Assembly: GCA_947502305.1 (NCBI GenBank)
Contig: CANMZA010000001.1
Span: forward strand, 62,001 to 126,000
Reading direction: 5' to 3'
Source of the DNA: an uncultured Erythrobacter sp.
Lineage (GTDB): Bacteria > Pseudomonadota > Alphaproteobacteria > Sphingomonadales > Sphingomonadaceae
DNA length: 64,000 nt
The position numbers were made by a program, and so were the translations under genes. The notes under the pieces are model-generated. The model was not told the origin of the DNA. It saw only the letters and a program-made list of their open reading frames with translations, and did not search any database. Shown here piece after piece: positions 1-7,119 of the stretch. Within the stretch, counting starts at the first letter, position 1. Every line of letters begins with the position of its first letter.

Positions 1-1115
1 CGCATTTTATCCAGCGGGCGGGACCGTGCGGCATAGAACCGTTCGATCAGCCCTTCGCGCAATTTGTAAAAGCGTTGGAACACTTTCACCCGGCGTTCCG
101 GTTTGGCGGCGAAGAACAAGAAACGGGCGAGCAAGCGGTAATATCCGGTCTTCGCCCAATGCCGCCGCGCACGCGCCGCAAACAAGGCGGACAATTGCGG
201 CCCGGTCAAATCCGCTTCCTCTGCCGCCAATAGCGCGTTTTCAACCGCCACGCACATCGTATAGCTGGTGAGCGGATGGACGAACCCGCCGCGCGCGCCT
301 GCAATCGCGACGCCGGGGATGGCGATTTCATCTTGATAAGCGCCAAAATCGCCGCCCGTCAGAACCGGCAGAACGCCGGCCTCATGCCCGACAATCGCAT
401 TGTCTTGCCAGCCATGATCGCGCGTATATTGGTCAATCCGGCCCGACAGAGCGCCGCGGTCAAGTTTTGGATCATCGGCGTAATAGGTGTCTTCAACAAA
501 CACGTCATGGGAGCTGAGCGGCAGCGTATAGACAAATCGGTATGCGCCGCCATTGCCATGCGGGGCAAGCTGTTCGACATTGGCGTCCATGATCACCGGA
601 CGTTCCAATCCGTGCGGCTCGCTCAGGCGCATATGCCGCCCCAGAAACACTTGCCATCCGCCGCGCAAATGGGCGGAACTTTGGAACGACCGGCAATCGA
701 TAACCGCGCGCGCCTCTAACCGGGTGCCGCCTTCTAAATCCACGCCATGCGCGTCCAAATTCGCTGCTTTACAGCCCAGCATCACGGCGGTGTCTGGCAA
801 TTCGCGCACCAAACCTTCGTGAAATTCGCTGCTGGCCATTGACCAGTAAGCGGTTTGCAGGGTGCGGCGATATTTGGGAAATTCGACGTCATAACCCGCA
901 TCCCAGCCTGTTTGCCGAAATCCGGACAGCAATTCGCGGCCAGCTTCTGATAAATCGCTGTCAAACCAGCTCCAACGGTGATTGCCGCCGATGGTTTTGC
1001 CAGATTCGATCAGCGCCAGCCGAAACTCAGGGCGGGCCCGGTGCAGGGCGAGCGCGATCAGCCCGCCAGCAAGGCCGCCGCCAACAATGGCCACATCGAA
1101 TTGGGAATCGCTCAT
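1..1115 (-). CDS. crtY: Lycopene beta-cyclase (3' end cut by window edge)
   Basis: Cyclises the ends of lycopene to beta-carotene in the carotenoid pathway; a membrane-associated flavoprotein. The minus-strand frame opens at an ATG at 1113-1115 and stays open to base 1, giving about 371 codons of a family usually near 385 residues, so only the last few residues are missing. The N-terminus (residues 6-22) is a dinucleotide-binding fold, VAIVGGGLAGGLIALAL, followed by IESG and then the GGNHRWSWFDSD stretch typical of CrtY. The visible C-terminal part, REGLIERFYAARSRPLDKM, also fits CrtY. The rest of a carotenoid cluster would lie to the left of the window. It faces away from the MipA-like gene with 204 bp between them. 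Confidence 0.93.
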   Translation of the reverse strand, partial: MSDSQFDVAIVGGGLAGGLIALALHRARPEFRLALIESGKTIGGNHRWSWFDSDLSEAGRELLSGFRQTGWDAGYDVEFPKYRRTLQTAYWSMASSEFHEGLVRELPDTAVMLGCKAANLDAHGVDLEGGTRLEARAVIDCRSFQSSAHLRGGWQVFLGRHMRLSEPHGLERPVIMDANVEQLAPHGNGGAYRFVYTLPLSSHDVFVEDTYYADDPKLDRGALSGRIDQYTRDHGWQDNAIVGHEAGVLPVLTGGDFGAYQDEIAIPGVAIAGARGGFVHPLTSYTMCVAVENALLAAEEADLTGPQLSALFAARARRHWAKTGYYRLLARFLFFAAKPERRVKVFQRFYKLREGLIERFYAARSRPLDKM

Positions 1116-1180
1116 GCGCAAACCGCCGTAGTGCAGGGTCGCGCGCGGGGCAATATTGCAGGATAAGCAACATGGCCCCT

Positions 1181-1212
1181 TACGGGGCGCGATACGGGGC
1201 GCAATACGGGGC
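1181..1212. repeat. 12-bp tandem repeat, about 2.7 copies
   Basis: The unit tacggggcgcga/tacggggcgcaa repeats at 1181, 1193 and, as a partial copy, at 1205. The first copy also forms a short hairpin with the preceding GCCCC (1175-1179, paired with 1184-1188). It lies between the divergent crtY and MipA-like genes. Function unknown; it may only be slippage. Confidence 0.6.
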
Positions 1213-1319
1213 TTTGAACAGGCACCGGGCGCGCTGTTTGGAAAGGGAATGGAGGCACGCTCAGCAAAACATCCCGCCGTTCAGCGAAACAAAAGGCCGC
1301 GTGGTTAGTATGTGCTTCT

Positions 1320-2354
1320 ATGACAAGCAAAAACCCGATCCGCATCATCGCTTCAACCGCCGTGCCATTCGCCGTCTCAACCGCCGTTCTGGGCGCGCCC
1401 TGTATGGCGGCGCCTGTTTGGGCGGCTGATGGCGTGTCTGACGAAGGTGCTGCCGAGACTAGCGCGATTGCCGAGACTGGCGATACAGCGCAAACGGCAC
1501 AGCAGCCGCAAGCTACGCAGCAACCCGGACCTCCGTCAGGCGTCAGCGGTAGGCCGGATGCTGGCCAAGGCGGCCCTCCTTTTAAACCGGTGTTTGACGA
1601 AACATGGGCGACCGTTGGCATCGGTGCCGGATTGGTGCCGAGCTATTCCGGTTCTGATGATTACCGTGTCTTTCCGTTGCCGCTGATTGTTGGCCGGGTC
1701 GGCGGGGTCGGGATCAGTCCGAATGGGCCGGGTTTCAACCTTGATGTGCTGTCCGCTGCACCGTCGCGCGGGCCCGCCAAACCCAGCGTCTCTTTCGGAC
1801 CTTCTTTCCGGTTTCGCAACGACCGGGCCAATCAAATCGAAGACCCCGTGGTCCAATTGGCGGGCGAACTCGACACCGCGATCGAAGTCGGCGTGAATGG
1901 CGGCGTCAGTTTTCCCGGCGTGCTGACGGGCGGTGACCGTTTGAGCGTTTCGGCGCAGGTCCGCTGGGATATTCTGGGCGCGCATGACGGGATGCTGTTT
2001 GAACCCGGCGTCAGCTATTTCCGCCCCATCGGCACCGGCGCGGCGCTGCAACTCAGCGCCAGTGCCAGCTTCGTCGATGACAATTTTGCCGATTATTATT
2101 ACTCCGTGTCCCCCGCACAAAGCGCGGCCAGCGGATTGCCAGAATTCACCGCAGATGGCGGGCTCAATTCGATCGGCTCGCTGGCGATCCTGACGGTGGA
2201 TTTGGATAATAATGCGCTGAATGGCGGGTTTAATATCTATGCCATTGGCGGATATTCGCGGATCGTCGGGGACGGGGCGGATACGCCATACACCGCGATC
2301 CGGGGCAGCGCCGATCAATTCATTGGCGGTATCGGGATCGGGTATACGTTTTAG
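1320..2354 (+). CDS. MipA/OmpV family outer membrane protein
   Basis: Predicted outer-membrane beta-barrel of the MipA/OmpV family, described elsewhere as scaffolding for murein enzymes or as a porin-like antigen. Residues 1-36 form a signal peptide with AxA-like sites (PCMAAPVWAAD). A low-complexity Gln/Pro/Ala linker to about residue 85 follows. The family core then starts (TVGIGAGLVPSYSGSDDY) with alternating polar and hydrophobic strands, and the protein ends in GIGYTF, a barrel end with terminal Phe as used by the BAM machinery. No strong Shine-Dalgarno precedes the ATG at 1320, and a slightly different start is possible. A rho-independent terminator lies downstream at 2571-2610. Confidence 0.85.
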   Translation: MTSKNPIRIIASTAVPFAVSTAVLGAPCMAAPVWAADGVSDEGAAETSAIAETGDTAQTAQQPQATQQPGPPSGVSGRPDAGQGGPPFKPVFDETWATVGIGAGLVPSYSGSDDYRVFPLPLIVGRVGGVGISPNGPGFNLDVLSAAPSRGPAKPSVSFGPSFRFRNDRANQIEDPVVQLAGELDTAIEVGVNGGVSFPGVLTGGDRLSVSAQVRWDILGAHDGMLFEPGVSYFRPIGTGAALQLSASASFVDDNFADYYYSVSPAQSAASGLPEFTADGGLNSIGSLAILTVDLDNNALNGGFNIYAIGGYSRIVGDGADTPYTAIRGSADQFIGGIGIGYTF

Positions 2355-2374
2355 TGTTTCGCCGCCCAAACCGG

Positions 2375-2470
2375 GGCTGCGTCCTCGGTGCAATTCGCTG
2401 CACTGCGTTTCGCGGCGCCTGCGGGCGGGCGGTCGCGCTTGCGGCTGCGGTGCAGCCGAACCTACGCTTC
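2375..2470. repeat. GC-rich dispersed-repeat-like element, copy 1
   Basis: A very GC-rich non-coding stretch downstream of the MipA-like gene. It shares the blocks TCCTCGG, CCTGCGGGCGG, GTCG and CTTGCGG, in the same order and with similar spacing, with the reverse complement of 21541-21600. Only two copies are in this window. The comparison was made by eye, so membership in one family is tentative. Confidence 0.35.
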
Positions 2471-2570
2471 CACAGATCCTCTTCCTAATACCGCATCGCA
2501 TGCTGGCTCGGTCCGCAAAACGGACTGCATACCCGTATGGGCTGCGGGAAAACAAAACTCTCCGCCCAAC

Positions 2571-2610
2571 AAAAAGCCCGCGCACTGGAAACCAGTACGC
2601 GGGCTTTTTT
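2571..2610. terminator. Bidirectional rho-independent terminator
   Basis: An inverted repeat of about 18 bp with one mismatch: AAAAAGCCCGCGCACTGG, loop AAA, then CCAGTACGCGGGCTTTTTT. It has A and T runs on its two flanks, so it can stop transcription from both the plus-strand MipA-like gene and the minus-strand S9 peptidase, which converge on it. Confidence 0.93.
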
Positions 2611-2627
2611 CGTCTTTAGAGCGGTTC

Positions 2628-4703
2628 TTATTCTTCGTCCGCTTCCGGTGCCTCTGCGCCAGCGGCGCCGTCGGCCAATTGCGGGCGCGGGGCGGGCATT
2701 TCTGCGGTCCGGTCACCGGTCTTCAGATAGGTGTCGAACCATTCCATCATCCGCAGATTGTAGTCATAGCGGCTAGCGGCCTGACGGTTGCCGTGCCCTT
2801 CGCCGGGATAGAACACCAGACGCACCGGCGTGTCCGGCTGACGCACGCGCAAGAAGCGGTAGAGCTCCATCGATTGGCTAGGATCGACGCGGGTGTCGTC
2901 TTCGCCGTGCATGATCAGGATCGGCGTGGTCGCGCGGTCGGTGTAATAGATCGGCGACACTTCCAGCATCTTTTGCCAATCATCCCACGGCCAAGCGCGG
3001 CTGTGCACATTGTACATTTCATACGGAATATCGGTCGTGCCAAACTTGCTGGTTTGATCCGAAATACCCACGAACATCACGCTCGCCGCGTATTCTTCCG
3101 AATGATAGGTTGCGCCCCATGCGCTGGCATAGCCGCCATACGAACCGCCGGTGATCCCGGTGCGATCGCTATCTGTGATCCCTTCTGCGGCCAGAGCGTT
3201 TTTCGCATCCACGATATCGCGGAATTCTGGGTCGGTATAATTGCCCTGATGCTGCTTAGAGAAATCGACGCCATATCCGGTTGAGCCGCGATAGTTTGGC
3301 AGGAACACGGCATAGCCTTCGCCGGCTGCCACATGGCCCGGCTTTGAATAGGCGGTTTGCCAGCCATTGCTGTCATGCGCCTCTGGCCCGCCATGGACAT
3401 TCATGATCGTCGGCGCGCCGCCTTCGGGCACTCCACCAACCGGCAGGATGAGGACGCCTTCGACCTCTTGGCCGTCAGTGGCGGTGAAGGTGTAGGCCCG
3501 CTGTTCGCCGAACGTAATGTCCGACAGCCAATCATTGTGATTGGTCCAGCGGTTGAAGGTTCCGTTCCCCCACACAAACAATTCGGTCGGGTGCTGCGGC
3601 GCATTGGCGGTGACGGCGATGCGTCCAGCGGCGGATTCCACACGGGTCAGGATCAATTCGCCGGGATCGTGTTCTTCGGCGACGCTGCCATCGGCATTGT
3701 AGATCCGCAGAACCGATTGCACGCCAACATGCACAACGCTCGCCAAGCGGCCATCGGCCAGCCATTCGGCGTCCACTGCTGCTTCTGCTGCGCCGCCATT
3801 AATGGCGCGGTATGCGCCGGTGGCGGTGTCCACCAGATGCAATGTTGTCGCCGCCGGGTCGTTCATATCGACGCCCGCGATCAGCGACAATTGCGATCCG
3901 TCCGGCGAAATTTCGACATCACCGATTTTGCCCGGTGTTTCGACCACGGCGGTGATTTCGCCGGTTGTCAGGTTGATCAGATTGACGCGTTTCGATGTGT
4001 AACTGTCATCGACCAGCGGCGTCGGTGTTGTTTCAACAATGCCCATGCGGCCATCGGAGGAGACATCAAAGCCGCTCACAAAACCGGGGATCGTGATTTC
4101 GCGCGGCTCTTCGTCGATGGCATCGCCAATCGTGGCGGCAAACAAGCGGGCGGGGCGAAATTCTTCTTCGTAAACGCGGGCGTTAAATCCGCCTTTGCGC
4201 TGGGCGGCGCGTTGTTCGTCTTCGCCGGGTCCGGTCAGCATGTAAATCGTGCCGCCATCTGGGCTGAACTGGTAAGAGCGTACGCCGGTGTCTTCGACGC
4301 CCGCCAATTTCACGTAAGTGCCGCCATCAACTGGCACGCCCCATACGGCGCGGTCATCATCGTCATTCGACCACAGAAATGTGACCATCTGTCCATCGGG
4401 AGAGAATGCGACGCCGCCCGGGCTGATATCTTCGGGCAGATATTGGCGCGCGGCGTCCGGCCCGGTGGCAATGCTCAGCTCGCTGGTGAAGCCGCCATTG
4501 TCTTCCCCTTCGGTCACGTCCGGCAGGCTGCCAGTGGTGAAGGCGATGCGCGCGCCATCAGGCGAAATCGCAACAGCGCCGACGCTTTCGATTTTGGCAA
4601 CGTCCTCTGGTGTCATCGGGCGGGCCTGCGCGGTGGCGGCAATCGAAACGGAAGCCAGCAAGGCGGCAGAAGCGCCCATGATTTTTGGTGCAATACGGTT
4701 CAT
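2628..4703 (-). CDS. Secreted S9 family (prolyl oligopeptidase-type) peptidase
   Basis: Serine peptidase of the S9 family, acylaminoacyl-peptidase/dipeptidyl-peptidase type, which cleaves short peptides and is predicted periplasmic. The ATG at 4703 (MNRIAPKIMGAS) is preferred over one eight codons upstream at 4727: it follows GAGAGGA by 13 nt and gives a clean signal peptide ending ATAQA. The N-terminal half is a WD/PD40-like propeller with repeated SPDG motifs. The C-terminal alpha/beta hydrolase carries GGSYGGYAS (nucleophile near residue 520), HGEDDTRVDP (Asp near 600) and GEGHGNR (His near 630). At 691 residues it has the normal length. The acidic tail (AGAEAPEADEE) is unremarkable. It is divergent from the amidohydrolase gene. 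Confidence 0.92.
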   Translation of the reverse strand: MNRIAPKIMGASAALLASVSIAATAQARPMTPEDVAKIESVGAVAISPDGARIAFTTGSLPDVTEGEDNGGFTSELSIATGPDAARQYLPEDISPGGVAFSPDGQMVTFLWSNDDDDRAVWGVPVDGGTYVKLAGVEDTGVRSYQFSPDGGTIYMLTGPGEDEQRAAQRKGGFNARVYEEEFRPARLFAATIGDAIDEEPREITIPGFVSGFDVSSDGRMGIVETTPTPLVDDSYTSKRVNLINLTTGEITAVVETPGKIGDVEISPDGSQLSLIAGVDMNDPAATTLHLVDTATGAYRAINGGAAEAAVDAEWLADGRLASVVHVGVQSVLRIYNADGSVAEEHDPGELILTRVESAAGRIAVTANAPQHPTELFVWGNGTFNRWTNHNDWLSDITFGEQRAYTFTATDGQEVEGVLILPVGGVPEGGAPTIMNVHGGPEAHDSNGWQTAYSKPGHVAAGEGYAVFLPNYRGSTGYGVDFSKQHQGNYTDPEFRDIVDAKNALAAEGITDSDRTGITGGSYGGYASAWGATYHSEEYAASVMFVGISDQTSKFGTTDIPYEMYNVHSRAWPWDDWQKMLEVSPIYYTDRATTPILIMHGEDDTRVDPSQSMELYRFLRVRQPDTPVRLVFYPGEGHGNRQAASRYDYNLRMMEWFDTYLKTGDRTAEMPAPRPQLADGAAGAEAPEADEE

Positions 4704-4876
4704 GTCGTCGAAGAATCCTCTCATCATCGGGATAATGCGTGCATCTCTAACGAACAGCGGAGCAATCGCAAAGTTCCGCGCAATAAAACATTGCAGCCTT
4801 GCCAGCGCCAGCGCTCAGGGCCATCACGTAGGCAAAGCCCGATCAGACAACAGGGCAGTTGAAGGGGAAGACAGTA

Positions 4877-6169
4877 ATGACGATTTGGACCAAATTTGCG
4901 GGCGCAGCGGCCGTGATCTCGGCTGTTTTCACGCCGCCGCTCTTGGCGCAATCCACGATAATTGAGGCCGGCAGCGTCATTTTGGATGCGGACAGTGAGC
5001 CCACTGGCCCTGCCTTTATCGTCATTGAGGATGGCAGGATTGTCGAGATTATCATGGCGGGCGGCACTGACGTCCTGACGGATGAGGATGCCACCTATAT
5101 CGACCTGTCTGACAAAACCGTCCTGCCCGGCTTGATCGATTTGCACACGCATTTATCCGGCGATCCATCCGGCGATTTCTGGCGCGCGGCGACCACCCCG
5201 CCCGAATATTCGACTTTGGTTGCAGCGAAAAATGCGCGGATCACGGCGCTTGCCGGATTTACCACTGTGCGCGATTTGGGGTCGCGCACCGATCAAGTCA
5301 CCCAAATGCTGCGCCGCGCCACCACAGAAGGATTGGTGCCCGGACCGCGCGTGGTTACCTCTGCGCGGACGATTTCGATCATTGGCGGGCACGGCGATAC
5401 CAATGGGTTCACTGAACATGTGAATGATGTGCTGGATAGCGGGTTTACCTGCACCGGGCCGGTGGAGTGCGCTGAGAAAGTGCGGCTGGCCTCGCAATAT
5501 GGCGCTGACCTGATCAAGATCACCGCAACTGGCGGCGTGTTGTCACAACAAGGGCGCGGGCTGGAGGCGCATTTCTCCGACGCGGAAATGAGCGCGATTG
5601 TTGATACGGCGGAATCGCTCGGCCTGCGGGTCGCGGCCCATGCGCACGGCGCGCGCGGGATCGAAGCGGCCGCGCGGGCGGGCGTCCACACAATCGAGCA
5701 CGGCACTTATATTGACGAAGCCGCCGCGCGGGCCATGAATGAAGCGGGCACGACGTTGATCCCAACTTTGATGGCGTTTGAAGGCATCCGCCAAAATCTT
5801 GGCACGGGGTTCTATTCACCCGTGGTCGAAAACAAGATCCGCGCCGTCAGCGAATTTGCCGGAACGATTGTGGAGCGGGCGCGCGAATATGATGTGCGCA
5901 TTGCATTCGGCACCGATGCGGGCGTTTTCCCGCATGGCGAAAATGCGGGCGAATTTCGCCTGATGGTTCAAGGGGGCATGTCGAACAGAGAGGCGCTCGC
6001 GGCGGCAACAATTGTGGCCGCAGAGATCATCGGATTGGAAGGCGAAATTGGCCGGATCGCGCCCGGTTTCTCTGCCGATATAATTGCCGTTGATGGCAAT
6101 CCTTTGGCGGATGTCACCGTGCTGGAAAATGTCGATTGGGTAATGGCGCGCGGACGCGTGATCGAATGA
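4877..6169 (+). CDS. Secreted amidohydrolase-family protein (imidazolonepropionase/Xaa-Pro dipeptidase-like)
   Basis: Metal-dependent amidohydrolase with a TIM-barrel fold, substrate unknown; relatives hydrolyse Xaa-Pro dipeptides or cyclic amides. The ATG at 4877 follows AAGGGGAAG closely and is preferred over the in-frame TTG at 4859. The signal peptide ends LLAQS. Metal and catalytic motifs appear in family order: DLHTHLSGD (near residue 88), LIKITATGG (bridging Lys), AHAHG, IEHGT and GTDAG, followed by the closing beta-sandwich stretch GFSADIIAVDGNPL. The stop codon overlaps the start of the next MBL-fold gene in ATGA (6166-6169), so the two are translationally coupled. Its neighbour on the other strand is another secreted peptidase, hinting at a peptide-scavenging locus (inference). 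Confidence 0.9.
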   Translation: MTIWTKFAGAAAVISAVFTPPLLAQSTIIEAGSVILDADSEPTGPAFIVIEDGRIVEIIMAGGTDVLTDEDATYIDLSDKTVLPGLIDLHTHLSGDPSGDFWRAATTPPEYSTLVAAKNARITALAGFTTVRDLGSRTDQVTQMLRRATTEGLVPGPRVVTSARTISIIGGHGDTNGFTEHVNDVLDSGFTCTGPVECAEKVRLASQYGADLIKITATGGVLSQQGRGLEAHFSDAEMSAIVDTAESLGLRVAAHAHGARGIEAAARAGVHTIEHGTYIDEAAARAMNEAGTTLIPTLMAFEGIRQNLGTGFYSPVVENKIRAVSEFAGTIVERAREYDVRIAFGTDAGVFPHGENAGEFRLMVQGGMSNREALAAATIVAAEIIGLEGEIGRIAPGFSADIIAVDGNPLADVTVLENVDWVMARGRVIE

Positions 6170-7119
6170 TCGCAAAGCGTTTTGCTGGGGCGCTAACAAT
6201 GGGCGCTGCGCTGCTGGGCAATGCGCCCGCCGACGCCCCGCCAAATTGCGATGTAGAGATTGTCGTTCTGGGAGCAGGACAGGACGCGGGCGCGCCGCAG
6301 ATCGGCAATGCGGGCGATGATGGGCCGCATCTGCTGCCGTCGTCGCTTGGCGTGATCGACCGTGAAGGCAGCGCGCGATATCTGTTTGATGCGACGCCTG
6401 CGATTACCCAGCAATTGGCGATGCTGGATGGGGTGGAGCTGCCAGCCGCGGGCCTCGGTGTTGACGGGGTGTTTCTAACCCATGCGCATATTGGCCATTA
6501 CCTCGGCCTTGCATTCCTAGGCTTTGAGGCTGCGAACGCCGACAGTGTTCCGGTCTATGCGATGCCGCGCATGGCCGATTTCTTGCGCAGCAACGCCCCT
6601 TGGAGCCAATTGGTCGCATACGACAATATAGCGATCACTGAGATGGCGGATCAGGCGCTCATCCCGGTTAGCGATAGCTTCGCAGTATCGCCGATCCTCA
6701 TGCCGCACCGCGATGAATTGTCCGAGACCGTTGGCTTTGCGATTTTGGGCGGTTTGAACGCCGCGCTTTACGTGCCTGACCTCGACAGTTGGGATGAATG
6801 GGAAGAGAGCAGCGGTGCTACCTTGGAGCAGCTGATCGCAAATGTTGATATCGCTTTTATCGACGCGACGTTCTGGGACGACAATGAACTGGATGGCCGC
6901 GACATGAGCGCAATCCCGCACCCCCGCGTCGCAGCAACAATGGACAGATTGCAGCACTTATCTGCGAGCGAGCGCGCCAAGGTGCATTTCATCCATTACA
7001 ACCACACCAATCCCATCCGCGACCCCGGCAGCGCGGAAAGCCGCGAAGTGAGTGCGCGCGGTTTCAACGTGGCCCGGCGCGGCGATCGGCATTGTTTGGC
7101 GGCGGCGGAGCAGCCCTAA
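6166..7119 (+). CDS. PqqB-like metallo-beta-lactamase-fold protein, secreted
   Basis: MBL-fold protein of about 317 residues resembling PqqB and related phosphodiesterase-like proteins; activity unknown. The ATG at 6166 overlaps the amidohydrolase stop (ATGA) and begins a signal peptide (MIAKRFAGAL...APADA). The fold starts at VEIVVLGAGQDAG. The metal motif reads LTHAHIGHYLGL: the usual Asp of HxHxDH is Gly, which I recall as a feature of this PqqB-like branch rather than damage. Downstream are MPHRDE, an IDATFWDD metal-ligand-like segment and HFIHYNHTNP. Its stop overlaps by 4 bp the stop of the convergent autotransporter gene. Confidence 0.85.
   Translation: MIAKRFAGALTMGAALLGNAPADAPPNCDVEIVVLGAGQDAGAPQIGNAGDDGPHLLPSSLGVIDREGSARYLFDATPAITQQLAMLDGVELPAAGLGVDGVFLTHAHIGHYLGLAFLGFEAANADSVPVYAMPRMADFLRSNAPWSQLVAYDNIAITEMADQALIPVSDSFAVSPILMPHRDELSETVGFAILGGLNAALYVPDLDSWDEWEESSGATLEQLIANVDIAFIDATFWDDNELDGRDMSAIPHPRVAATMDRLQHLSASERAKVHFIHYNHTNPIRDPGSAESREVSARGFNVARRGDRHCLAAAEQP

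Noticed and set aside
1536..2585. 349-codon minus-strand frame
   Set aside because: It lies antisense to the MipA-like gene, has Arg/Pro-rich composition typical of shadow frames, and no ribosome site.
3357..4862. 501-codon plus-strand frame
   Set aside because: Antisense to the S9 peptidase, whose catalytic motifs are all intact. The long open frame follows from the codon bias of high-GC DNA.
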